Made by a program: the position numbers and the translations under genes | Part shown: piece by piece, positions 9,528-17,727 of the stretch | Layout of the letters: each line of letters opens with the position of its first letter | Position numbering within the stretch: position 1 is the stretch's first letter | Notes under the pieces: generated by a model | Seen by the model: the letters and a program-made list of their open reading frames with translations, nothing else | What the model was told of the DNA's origin: nothing | Databases searched by the model: none | Origin: Nitrospira_E sp965223315 | GTDB taxonomy: Bacteria > Nitrospirota > Nitrospiria > Nitrospirales > UBA8639 | Assembly (NCBI GenBank): GCA_965223315.1 | Contig: CBDCWD010000004.1 | Coordinates: 3,348,001-3,412,000 of the forward strand | Length of the DNA stretch: 64,000 nucleotides | Reading direction: 5' to 3'

Positions 9528-9740
9528 TGCTCATCTACTCCTTTTTGCAGATAACTTTCCCCAAAGCTTCTGCTCAAGCCCTATGAGGGTTCTGATGGCC
9601 AGGATTAGACATTGCCTCTCTTCATCCCCATTTCTTCATTGGTGTGGCGGTCACTCGACAAGCCGGCTAAGGGGATTGGATCGGTCTTGATACATGATGA
9701 TGGCAACCTAGACGTTTTCTGACATATATCAATGAATGCT

Positions 9741-9914
9741 CTACGGCAGCTTGGTATTCACGTCCTTAAAGATTGCATTCAGCGTTGTACCCAATGTCGT
9801 GACCGCGCTAATGATGACCGCGGCAATCAGAGCCGCTAACAATCCGTACTCAATGGCCGTGGCGCCCTCGTCTTCAACCATCAAGGCTTTCATGTGCTGT
9901 ATTGCCGTCTTCAT
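9741..9914 (-). CDS. flp: Flp-type pilin (pilin 1)
   Basis: 57-residue type IVb prepilin. A short leader MKTAIQHMKALMVEDEG precedes the cleavage site G/ATAIEY, which carries the Flp Glu-Tyr motif, and the hydrophobic helix GLLAALIAAVIISAV. The C-terminus is LNAIFKDVNTKLP. ATG 9914 follows AGGAGATATCCTAAC. It is the second of two pilin genes here and is closely similar to the one at 10054-10218; an inverted repeat with a T-run lies between them. Processing by the CpaA-type peptidase of this locus is expected. Confidence 0.95.
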   Translation of the reverse strand: MKTAIQHMKALMVEDEGATAIEYGLLAALIAAVIISAVTTLGTTLNAIFKDVNTKLP

Positions 9915-9984
9915 GTTAGGATATCTCCTGCCTCGACCACACGAGATCTTCATGCCGAGGAATCTGCTGTTCTTGAAAAAGATG

Positions 9985-10027
9985 CCGGGAGCTCTTCCGC
10001 AGACAAGCGAACAGAAAGAGCTCCCGG
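9985..10027 (-). terminator. Hairpin with T-run between the two pilin genes
   Basis: A perfect 12-bp inverted repeat (ccgggagctctt at 9985-9996 and aagagctcccgg at 10016-10027, 19-nt loop). On the minus strand it is followed by CATCTTTTTC, so it looks like an intrinsic terminator or attenuator after pilin 2. Partial readthrough would set the ratio of pilin 2 mRNA to downstream Tad mRNA; that function is inferred. Confidence 0.8.
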
Positions 10028-10053
10028 AAGTCGTACCTTTACGCTGTTACAGC

Positions 10054-10218
10054 TTAGGGAAGATTATCATTGACTTCTTTGAAGGCGGTATTCAACTTCG
10101 TACCAATTGCGCTCACCGTCGTAATGATGACCGCAGCAATTAGGGCTGCCATCAAACCGTACTCAATAGCGGTTGCCCCTTCTTCGTCATTCACAAAATT
10201 CATCACATGATTGACCAT
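10054..10218 (-). CDS. flp: Flp-type pilin (pilin 2)
   Basis: 54-residue prepilin, first gene of the Tad locus. The leader MVNHVMNFVNDEEG is followed by the cleavage site and ATAIEYGLMAALIAAVI, then ends FKEVNDNLP. The mature N-terminus is nearly the same as pilin 1 (LLAALIAAVIISAV against LMAALIAAVIITTV), so the two are recent paralogs. AAGGAG lies 7 nt before ATG 10218, the best RBS in the locus, as expected for the most abundant product. The hairpin terminator at 9985-10027 follows. I could not identify a promoter with confidence upstream. Confidence 0.95.
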   Translation of the reverse strand: MVNHVMNFVNDEEGATAIEYGLMAALIAAVIITTVSAIGTKLNTAFKEVNDNLP

Positions 10219-10260
10219 AGCTTCTCTCCTTATCGGGCGAAAAAGTTAATAAACGCCATG

Positions 10261-10536
10261 TCAGCATGCCCGAACCTTCTGACACGTACGTTGACCCTTT
10301 AGAGTGTGTTCCTTCGCCATCCCGGCTATCAGAGACCAACTCTGACCCATCGCCGTGCGCCCACGCCTTTCAGCATGGTTGCATTTTTCGGGAAAGGGCA
10401 CCCGATTAAAACTATATGTGCGTGTGATGCGTAAATGTTCATGTATCCAGCTCAAATGTCTCTCCCGTTTCCGACAGGCACGACGGGAACTTTTTGACCT
10501 TAGATTTTCGTGAGCTTCTTGATTCAACGCTTTCAT
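10261..10536 (-). CDS. Hypothetical basic protein, doubtful
   Basis: Possible 91-residue protein upstream of the pilins, starting MKALNQEAHE with AAGGA 7 nt before ATG 10536. It is rich in Arg, Lys and His (SRRACRKRERHLSW) and has no membrane helix or recognised motif. The frame runs further upstream to 10707, but that part lies in A+T-rich DNA and looks non-coding. It could be a chance frame in the pilin leader region; composition is the only argument either way. Confidence 0.25.
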   Translation of the reverse strand: MKALNQEAHENLRSKSSRRACRKRERHLSWIHEHLRITRTYSFNRVPFPEKCNHAERRGRTAMGQSWSLIAGMAKEHTLKGQRTCQKVRAC

Positions 10537-10773
10537 CTTGTTTCCTTGCGAATGAACTGATTCAGTATCGTCAGGACAGGAAAAACCTTGACAGAGTTTT
10601 TTCAAAATTCTTTTCTTCAACAAACAGAACACAACCACGACGTACTCATAAGAAAAAAGCGAAATTTTTTGTTCAGGTACGTGCAAGAGGATTGTTATCG
10701 AGCTCATCTGCTATTTTTTTCTTCATTATTTTCCCGTTTCAGATTATTTTTTCTTTCACTTTTCGACACAAAT

Positions 10774-10913
10774 GGGCACCTCTAAAAACTGATGTTTTTT
10801 CTGAGGGCAAGGAAGCGGCGCGCGGAAAACCGCAGTGTATGGGCTAATACATGAGGATTTGAGCACGCCGCTGACGCCGCCATCGGGGAAAAGGGCAGTT
10901 TTTAGAGGTGCCC
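10774..10913 (+). repeat. 140-bp inverted-repeat element (MITE-like), copy 1
   Basis: The ends are perfect 18-bp inverted repeats (gggcacctctaaaaactg and its complement). The interior holds gcgcgcggaaaaccgcagtg and further GC-rich palindromes. A second copy lies in reverse orientation at 47754-47894 with high identity along its whole length. There is no ORF inside. Size and termini fit a non-autonomous mobile element or a structured intergenic repeat. It sits in the non-coding stretch 10537-11078 upstream of the pilin genes and of the plus-strand GT2 gene; the rest of that stretch is A+T rich and I see nothing else in it. Confidence 0.85.
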
Positions 10914-11078
10914 AAATCGCCTTGCTATATCTAGGACTGTCACCACATGTCAGGATGACCTGACTCAAAGGCCTAAAACGCCCAAGAAGATGAGGCTATT
11001 AAGAATCGCAGCAAATCTCCGAAAAGATTTCATAAACCAGCCACATCTGCGACCAGACACCTCTACGCAAGCTCTCCC

Positions 11079-12326
11079 ATGGAATACATCAATCGCTTTT
11101 CATCTTCTACAACCAAAACGGATGAGGTCGTAGACTCACTCGTTCATCCAGAAGTGTCAGTCGTCATTCCATGTTTGAATGAAGCAGAAACTCTCGGGAC
11201 GGTCCTTCGAAAAACCAACCGAGCCATTGCCCTCCATCATCTTCACGCAGAAATCATTATCGCCGACAACGGCAGCACCGATGGTTCACAACAAATTGCA
11301 ATGACGTTAGGGGCAAAGGTCGTTGACGTTGAGACACGAGGATACGGAGCCGCGCTGCAAGCTGGAATTGAGCAGGCTCAAGGCGACTACATCATCATGG
11401 GAGATGCCGATGACAGTTATGACTTTGGCGCCATATACCCCTTTGTTCAGCAACTACGAATAGGCTTTGACCTCGTTATGGGATGCCGCCTTCCCCAAGG
11501 CGGAGGGACGGTCATGCCGGGAGCCATGCCTTGGCTCCATCGATGGATTGGGAATCCAGCCTTAAGTGGATTGGGACGGCTATTTTTTGGAAGTCCTGTG
11601 ACGGACTTTCATTGTGGCATGCGCGGATTCTCCCGCACGTGGTATACGAGTCAAGACATTCAATCCACTGGAATGGAATTCGCTTCAGAAATGGTCATGA
11701 AGGCAACTCTGCATGCTGCCCGCATCACGGAAATACCGATCGTCTTACATAAAGACGGAAGAAACCGTCCTCCACATTTACGCACGTGGCGTGATGGCTG
11801 GCGCCATCTACGCTTTATGCTCCTGTATTCTCCACGGTGGCTCTTTCTCGTCCCTGGCAGCTTGCTATTCCTGATCGGTGCGTTCATAAGCAGCATGCTT
11901 GTCGTGAATCCGCTCGACATTGGTGGAGTGACGTTCTCGACCAATACCCTTTTAGTCTCTTCTATGACGATGCTCTTGGGTTTTAATCTGCTTACCTTTT
12001 CCGTCTTTTCAAAAACGTTTGCAATTTCAATGAAACTTCTTCAACCAGATGCACTCACAGAAAAATTCTTTCAGAAGTTTTCTTTGGAATCTGGCCTGTG
12101 CCTAGGTAGCCTCCTCTGTGCAGCTGGAAGCCTATTAATCGGCAGTGAAGTTCTCTCATGGACCCACACGGGATTCGGTTCCCTTCCGTTTTATGAAAGC
12201 CAGCGCATTGTCATTCCAGGCACAACCTTGCTAATCCTCGGAGCCGAAACCATCTTTTCCAGTTTTTTGCTAAGTCTCCTTCTCATTCCACGGAAACAAA
12301 GCCCCACGACCTATGCCCACAAATAA
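11079..12326 (+). CDS. GT2 glycosyltransferase, dolichol/polyprenyl-phosphate sugar type, with C-terminal membrane helices
   Basis: 415 residues. The GT-A domain begins VSVVIPCLNEAETL (about 27-40) and contains IIADNGSTDGS and the metal-binding region IMGDADDSYDF; the cytosolic domain ends near residue 250. It is followed by four hydrophobic segments starting LFLVPGSLLFLIG. This resembles DPM1-like enzymes that charge polyprenyl phosphate with a sugar for use by GT-C transferases, several of which lie downstream. The GMRGFSR segment is typical of the family. The sugar cannot be told from sequence. No strong RBS is visible before ATG 11079. Confidence 0.88.
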   Translation: MEYINRFSSSTTKTDEVVDSLVHPEVSVVIPCLNEAETLGTVLRKTNRAIALHHLHAEIIIADNGSTDGSQQIAMTLGAKVVDVETRGYGAALQAGIEQAQGDYIIMGDADDSYDFGAIYPFVQQLRIGFDLVMGCRLPQGGGTVMPGAMPWLHRWIGNPALSGLGRLFFGSPVTDFHCGMRGFSRTWYTSQDIQSTGMEFASEMVMKATLHAARITEIPIVLHKDGRNRPPHLRTWRDGWRHLRFMLLYSPRWLFLVPGSLLFLIGAFISSMLVVNPLDIGGVTFSTNTLLVSSMTMLLGFNLLTFSVFSKTFAISMKLLQPDALTEKFFQKFSLESGLCLGSLLCAAGSLLIGSEVLSWTHTGFGSLPFYESQRIVIPGTTLLILGAETIFSSFLLSLLLIPRKQSPTTYAHK

Positions 12327-12436
12327 CCTTGAAGGTCCACTCTATTCCATAAAACCAGGGCAACCCGCCAACCAGCACTAACTCGCAATTCCACAAAGCC
12401 ACTAGCGGCTGATTGGCAGTCGGCGTGGATACTGAT

Positions 12437-13990
12437 TCACGACAGATCTGATACCAGAGAAAAATCAAATGGGTACTGCATCAAAGAAAAAAAGGCTTCA
12501 TCTTTCAAAAGAGGTAGTGACAGTTGAAAATATTGCTGAAGAATCATTCGGAATGTATTGACTGGAGTCATATCATCATACAAAGCTAGGTGTTTCCCAG
12601 ATGGCACATAGATAGCATTCAGAATACTCATTCGTTCTCGAAGATTTGTTTTTGCACGGTCTTCCCAATCCACATAAGCCCCAGGCCCATGATCCCCCTG
12701 TAGAACAATCACAGTAGGACGGGACGCATTGGATAAAATTTCGTCCAACATCGAGATAATCCGTGCATTGAGCGCCTGTAGTTGCTTAAGATACCTCGCC
12801 TGATATTGCTTACTACTTTTTTTGTAGTAATGTCGATAGTGGCTGCCATCTCTAAAAGAAAACAGATTTTCCTTTCCTTGAAAGGGAGCCTGATCTCCTA
12901 AGATAAAAGGGGGATGCGGAGTCACAAAATGGGCAAAGACGAAACTCGGACGTTCAGAAACGGTCACTCGCGGCAACTCCTCTATCATATATTTCAACCG
13001 ATGTTTATGGATATCAAACAATGAATAGCCAAAAAGATTTTGCATGAGGAATGGGAACGGGGTCTGACTAAGAAACAGTAGTTCCCATTCATTGTAGGCT
13101 CCTGGTATCACAATATATCGCTCAGCATTTCGTAACTCGGTAAACGCAATGCCAGAAGAAAATGCGACGGTCTGATAGCCTTGTGTCTGAAGAAAAGACA
13201 TCAGACGATTCTCGGTAATCTCTTTCAACAAGGGCTCTCGGATTTGATTTCTGGGCCCATACGTTTGCTGAAGATGAGTTAAATAGTGAAGATTTAATGA
13301 TGAGGCCAGAGATAGAACAGTTTGAGGGTAGTTCGCTTTGCTGTTTTCCGCAACAAAAAACCCACGTTGACGCAGTGCTTCGATAAACTCGCCATTATTG
13401 AACCCATACATTTCTTGCAAGACATCCGCTCTCCCATACCCATCCAAGATTATGTAGTAGATATCAGGAAGGTCATCTACGTTCACTTGTTTCCCGGGTC
13501 CGTTGGATCCCTCATCCAAGGCCGCAGAAAGGCCCTCTTCGTCCGCTAGTCCTTTCATTTGCCAGTACTGGGCAGCCCCTTGACCCAGAGACAGCGCCAG
13601 GAGAATTCCTACAACCAGATTGAGGATGATCGTGACTTGGAAAGTCGGAGCTGGAAACCAAGAGATGAAGTACCAGACCACTCCAAAGAGAGCAAAGGGA
13701 ATCAGGCTGGCCCACAGATGCGTGATCTGAGGGAACCACTCAAATACTATCTCATATTGAAAGCGGTAGCTTAGACAAAATATGACGGTCACCCAGGAAA
13801 AAAACGCTCCTACCGTCCAATCCCGAAACCAGGCAGCCAGCACGGCCCATATTATCCCAGTCCCTATCACAGCTATCGCCAGGGACCGCACCACATCTTC
13901 CGGCTGAGCTTCTCCCCAGTTACCCACATACAAAGCAACGAGGTACCACAACACAAATACAACCGGGTACAGAGGAATTTGTTTATTCAT
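12437..13990 (-). CDS. Membrane-anchored sulfatase/alkaline-phosphatase superfamily protein
   Basis: About 517 residues. Four or five hydrophobic segments fill the first 160 residues, then a periplasmic catalytic domain of the alkaline phosphatase superfamily begins: IYYIILDGYGRADVL, SKANYPQTVLSLASSLN (candidate nucleophile Thr in YPQT), FAHFVTPHPPF and VIVLQGDHGPGA. Family relatives include phosphoglycerol and phosphoethanolamine transferases and sulfatases, so it may modify a surface glycan. Start 13990 overlaps the upstream methyltransferase gene by 8 nt (GGGGG precedes the ATG), indicating coupled translation. Substrate unknown. Confidence 0.8.
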   Translation of the reverse strand: MNKQIPLYPVVFVLWYLVALYVGNWGEAQPEDVVRSLAIAVIGTGIIWAVLAAWFRDWTVGAFFSWVTVIFCLSYRFQYEIVFEWFPQITHLWASLIPFALFGVVWYFISWFPAPTFQVTIILNLVVGILLALSLGQGAAQYWQMKGLADEEGLSAALDEGSNGPGKQVNVDDLPDIYYIILDGYGRADVLQEMYGFNNGEFIEALRQRGFFVAENSKANYPQTVLSLASSLNLHYLTHLQQTYGPRNQIREPLLKEITENRLMSFLQTQGYQTVAFSSGIAFTELRNAERYIVIPGAYNEWELLFLSQTPFPFLMQNLFGYSLFDIHKHRLKYMIEELPRVTVSERPSFVFAHFVTPHPPFILGDQAPFQGKENLFSFRDGSHYRHYYKKSSKQYQARYLKQLQALNARIISMLDEILSNASRPTVIVLQGDHGPGAYVDWEDRAKTNLRERMSILNAIYVPSGKHLALYDDMTPVNTFRMILQQYFQLSLPLLKDEAFFSLMQYPFDFSLVSDLS

Positions 13991-15404
13991 TTCCCCCCAC
14001 TCGCTCAAACCACACTAGGAGGCGCCCACTAGATGAGATCGTTTCTGTCTTGACTACTTTGGCATGTTTCGCCAGACACTCCAAAAAATTCTCTTCTGTA
14101 TATTGCGGAAAGATATCTTCACGTAAACGAAGTAAAATCTGAACCATGGGGTCTCTTTTGGGGACAAATTCAATAACGCCCCTTGGAGCAAGACCAATGA
14201 TCCAGTCAAGCACTTGATCCAAAGGCACATTACGGGCAATGGCTAAATGATGCACGAAGGCCAACGCCAGCACCCCATCGGCTTTTGCTCGGCATTGCAA
14301 TCCTCCTCTTTCACGCTCCATCCAGCCTTGACTTGGAGTGGGATTTAACGCATCCAGGTACAACGCCTGAAATGAAAGATTGTCCTGTTCGGCTCTCGCA
14401 AATGCGCCCTCTAACGCTCCAAGATCAGAATCAAAACCCACGACGTATTCTGCCCCCGCTGCCAGCGCCTCGGCTGAAAACTGTCCGCTGTTGCACCCCA
14501 AGTCCCACAGCAGGCGAGGCTTCGTTTCTCGGGAAAATGCCCTCACAAATTCCTTTTTTAAAGCTATTTCTTCATAAGAATAACTATGCTCCTTGGTGTA
14601 ATCTTGCCAGACAGTTTTCCCATTGGATTCCGGGTGAAGCTGACTAATCCATTGCCTAAGCTTACCCAGCATTTTTTGAAAGGAGGCTAGTGGGAATGGA
14701 ACAGTTTCCACCGTGTCTTTCTTGACGACAAGAGCATCTTTTTGAGAGGCCTTTTGAAACATCGATTGCAACACAACATGCATAAACATATTGCCATGCA
14801 AAAGATGTCGCCATTTTAAGAGACGTCCAAGGTCATTGGCTCCGATTCCTTCTTGTGTTCCTCGATACCAGGCATTGAAAGGCACTCCTAAGCATGCTTG
14901 CAGAAGCAAGGGATTCAAGAATTGTTCACAAAATTGTCGATGTCCCTGCCATACTTCCCCAGTCGCATAGGGACGAAACGACAAGTGATCAATAAAAATG
15001 GGTTGAGCGCCTAGGAATTGAATATTGTATGCAGAGGCATCCGAAAGCGTTATCCCTTTCGCCAATGCAACTAGGTGAATGTCTAAATGCAAGAGGGCGG
15101 CAGATTTAAGAGCCGAGAACGTCCATTCGTAGGGATAAGAGATGAAAGGAAGTTTTGGAATTTCCAGAACATATGCTGGTTGTTCACTTGTCGTCGTGAA
15201 AGAATCACTCGCAGGTTGAATTGGCTTCGCTGGTAAGATCCAGTTTCGTTCGGCCAACTCTTCAAAAATTCCAGATGCCTGGACACAATTAAACTCTTGC
15301 GCAAAACAGGCATTGACTGTTCGATAAATTCTGTTGCCGCGTTCATAGACACAACCAGCTGGATCACGAAACGATCCCGCAACCCGTTGAAGATCGTTTA
15401 TCAT
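13983..15404 (-). CDS. SAM-dependent methyltransferase, NoeA-like
   Basis: 473-residue protein with a class I methyltransferase domain in its C-terminal half: LLWDLGCNSGQFSAEAL (motif I, about residue 291) and VVGFDSDLGALEGA (motif II), then GVLALAFVHHLAI and GVIEFVPKRDPMV. The N-terminal half (AKPIQPASD, FISYPYEWTFSALKSAALLHLDI) matches my memory of the nodulation protein NoeA group. It lies between a YLDPGTGS mini-protein gene (10 nt away) and the membrane sulfatase-like gene (8-nt overlap), a triad that suggests tailoring of a surface polysaccharide. The acceptor is unknown. Confidence 0.8.
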   Translation of the reverse strand: MINDLQRVAGSFRDPAGCVYERGNRIYRTVNACFAQEFNCVQASGIFEELAERNWILPAKPIQPASDSFTTTSEQPAYVLEIPKLPFISYPYEWTFSALKSAALLHLDIHLVALAKGITLSDASAYNIQFLGAQPIFIDHLSFRPYATGEVWQGHRQFCEQFLNPLLLQACLGVPFNAWYRGTQEGIGANDLGRLLKWRHLLHGNMFMHVVLQSMFQKASQKDALVVKKDTVETVPFPLASFQKMLGKLRQWISQLHPESNGKTVWQDYTKEHSYSYEEIALKKEFVRAFSRETKPRLLWDLGCNSGQFSAEALAAGAEYVVGFDSDLGALEGAFARAEQDNLSFQALYLDALNPTPSQGWMERERGGLQCRAKADGVLALAFVHHLAIARNVPLDQVLDWIIGLAPRGVIEFVPKRDPMVQILLRLREDIFPQYTEENFLECLAKHAKVVKTETISSSGRLLVWFERVGGNE

Positions 15405-15414
15405 TCAAGACCGG

Positions 15415-15633
15415 TTAACTGTTGGAAGGTTCGTGCGATTTCTCACGACTGAATACGCTTTTCACCTTCTGCCAATAAAGCTTCGCAACCACAACAACAC
15501 CGGCGACTCCTCCCAACAATAACTGCAAGACCATGCTGCCAGTACCCGGATCCAGGTAGGCCCTCGCTTCGACAGAGGGGTCAAATGCCATAAGGAACAC
15601 TGAAAAAAAGAAAAGGCCATACAAGATTCCCAT
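15415..15633 (-). CDS. Small membrane protein with YLDPGTGS motif
   Basis: 72 residues with two hydrophobic helices (ILYGLFFFSVFLMAF and MVLQLLLGGVAGVVVVAKLYW) separated by EARAYLDPGTGS, and a basic tail KVKSVFSREKSH. Similar mini-proteins occur near methyltransferase and sulfatase-like genes in polysaccharide loci; their function is not known to me. ATG 15633 is chosen since AAGGAG is 8 nt upstream; the GTG 9 nt before it lacks spacing. It is the first gene of a three-gene operon that continues to 12437. Confidence 0.8.
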   Translation of the reverse strand: MGILYGLFFFSVFLMAFDPSVEARAYLDPGTGSMVLQLLLGGVAGVVVVAKLYWQKVKSVFSREKSHEPSNS

Positions 15634-15779
15634 GTCTGACACTCCTTTCCTTTCAACTCACAACCACTTTCCTAGCCATGCCCGTTAATACCCTCGGCAT
15701 GATTCAGATTCCCTAACAATATGGATCAATCAAAAATGCCAATCTCGGTTTCCTTAATCAGCAAGACCAAGTGCATACT

Positions 15780-17615
15780 TTAGGTCCACAACTTGAATAA
15801 CCTAAAAGAATTGACTAGATCTTCTGGTAATTGGACCTCACTCAACCAGGAGGGAATTTTTCCATTTTTCAGATATTCATGGACTCTGATTTTATCGGAT
15901 GTTTGATAAAAAAATTGAGATTCCGCCTTTGACTGCACACAAACAGCAACAAGATTGATATGTCGACGTTGAGCAATCTTATACGGCACATCGAAATCCT
16001 TCGCAGTCATGAACCTGTAGGTATCCTTTATCCCGTCTTGATTCCTATGCATCGGCGTTCCAATAACCTTATGGGACGTACGATATAACAGTTCTGGACC
16101 AAAGTCTTGAAACGCCAAGATTGTTTGTGAACTTCCTTGCCATCGTTCATCAGTGGCTAGGTATTTGCTTAGCGTGTTGATTGGACAATTCCCGTCCATT
16201 ACCGACAGCTCCAACTTTGGCTCATTGAATGCCAATGCGATCCCCACAGTAAAGGGCCAGAACAACAACACAAGCCCAACGACAAGGGAGCTCATCTCCG
16301 CGTTCCGACTCGCCGCTTGCGCACCAATCCATTCAAGCATGCTCCGAACTATTGCCACATACGGAATAAGCAACATAATGCTTGCATAGGGCGTCCAGCG
16401 TGATTCATACATGGCTAAGGGAACAAAAACACTCACTCCTACCAACATCAGTATTCCCTGATATTGACTGCCCCAAATACCATCGTGTCTTAGAGTATAG
16501 ACAAGGAACGGAAGGACAAGGATTGCCATACCCAGATTCATAATTGCCTCGCTGAGTTGTAGCGGTTGGGTTTCTGCAACATTGTTCCATAACAACTGTT
16601 TGATTGTTGGATCGACATCAGCAAGAGGCCCTTTAAAAAAATCGGGGAATAGTGACCATTGAACAATGCTCGCCACAAGACTCAAGGCTCCTACCACGAT
16701 CGTTCGTTGCCAGATGGTTGCGGTCCAACTTGAATGCGGGCCCAACGCATTAATTCCGAGCCACACCACCGCGATAAGGCCCAGAAGCACGCAATGAGGA
16801 AGAGAAATCTTGTCATATTCAATCATGAACAGATCGTCAGCAAATCGTTCCACAATTAGAAACATGGTAGCCATCAAAAACATCGCTACCATGATCCTGG
16901 AAATATAAACAGCATGCCTTTCTCTTTGCCAAATCCAAAAGACCGTCGCCGCGATCAGAAAAAGGCCTACAGGTACAAGAAATTCCACACTAGTCCACAA
17001 CCCTACAGCCCCCATACTGCCGATAAAGAAAAAGTGACGCCAGTGAAGCATGTGTGCCGGCCACTTATACAATCCAGCTAGAAACCAGCAAAATACAGCA
17101 AGTATCAGGCTATGGTGGTCTGGCCTGCCTATCATGAAATAGGACGCCAGAATAGGCTGCAACAGGAAAACTATTGTCAGCAGTATGACACCTAGCCGAT
17201 CTAAACTCTCTTTCATGAGATAAAAAATCCCCATAAATGCCACGACATACAATATGGGACTAATGAGCACTCCCCATATATAAAGCCCAGTTGAAAACGG
17301 CATGATGATCGCTAGTATGGTTCCCCCTGCTAACAACAGCAGGTCCATAGGCTTGGTCCAATGAATACTTTCTCCATAAGGAGCATTGCTCCGAGGAAAA
17401 ATAGAATTGTTCCAGTCTCCCTGTTCGTGCACAAACGCCACTCGATTTAACCGTGTGTAACTATCCGTACCTAACAGCTCACCTTCAAGTACATTAATAG
17501 GTCCGAGGAACGCCACCAAGAGATAGAACACACAGAAAAGTCCGATCAGAAAGAACGCAGGAGTCTCATCGCGGCGTTCTTGTACTTCTCTCGAATGTTC
17601 AGTGATTGGCACCAT
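15780..17615 (-). CDS. Polytopic GT-C-like membrane protein (STT3-like)
   Basis: 611 residues with about 12 hydrophobic segments and a C-terminal soluble part. Near the N-terminus a loop reads LLGTDSYTRLNRV, and later YFMIGRPDHHSLILA. The first loop with an acidic residue and the later His pair recall STT3/PglB oligosaccharyltransferase and related GT-C enzymes, which use lipid-linked sugars at the periplasmic side. I do not see the WWD signature, so it is not a standard oligosaccharyltransferase. It fits with the polyprenyl-phosphate GT2 genes in the region. Function inferred from fold only. Confidence 0.65.
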   Translation of the reverse strand: MVPITEHSREVQERRDETPAFFLIGLFCVFYLLVAFLGPINVLEGELLGTDSYTRLNRVAFVHEQGDWNNSIFPRSNAPYGESIHWTKPMDLLLLAGGTILAIIMPFSTGLYIWGVLISPILYVVAFMGIFYLMKESLDRLGVILLTIVFLLQPILASYFMIGRPDHHSLILAVFCWFLAGLYKWPAHMLHWRHFFFIGSMGAVGLWTSVEFLVPVGLFLIAATVFWIWQRERHAVYISRIMVAMFLMATMFLIVERFADDLFMIEYDKISLPHCVLLGLIAVVWLGINALGPHSSWTATIWQRTIVVGALSLVASIVQWSLFPDFFKGPLADVDPTIKQLLWNNVAETQPLQLSEAIMNLGMAILVLPFLVYTLRHDGIWGSQYQGILMLVGVSVFVPLAMYESRWTPYASIMLLIPYVAIVRSMLEWIGAQAASRNAEMSSLVVGLVLLFWPFTVGIALAFNEPKLELSVMDGNCPINTLSKYLATDERWQGSSQTILAFQDFGPELLYRTSHKVIGTPMHRNQDGIKDTYRFMTAKDFDVPYKIAQRRHINLVAVCVQSKAESQFFYQTSDKIRVHEYLKNGKIPSWLSEVQLPEDLVNSFRLFKLWT

Positions 17616-17727
17616 CTTCTGCTTACACTAAATCTTTTTTGCCTTCGGCATCGTTTTCAATTCCCCACGATCATCTTTCTCGATCGTCGGTTTGTGGAAT
17701 ATCTTTCTGAGGAACCGATAGTTGATG

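Noticed and set aside
10494..10847. 117-codon plus-strand frame upstream of the GT2 gene
   Set aside because: Phe/Lys-rich translation of A+T-rich DNA that runs into the repeat element; no RBS.
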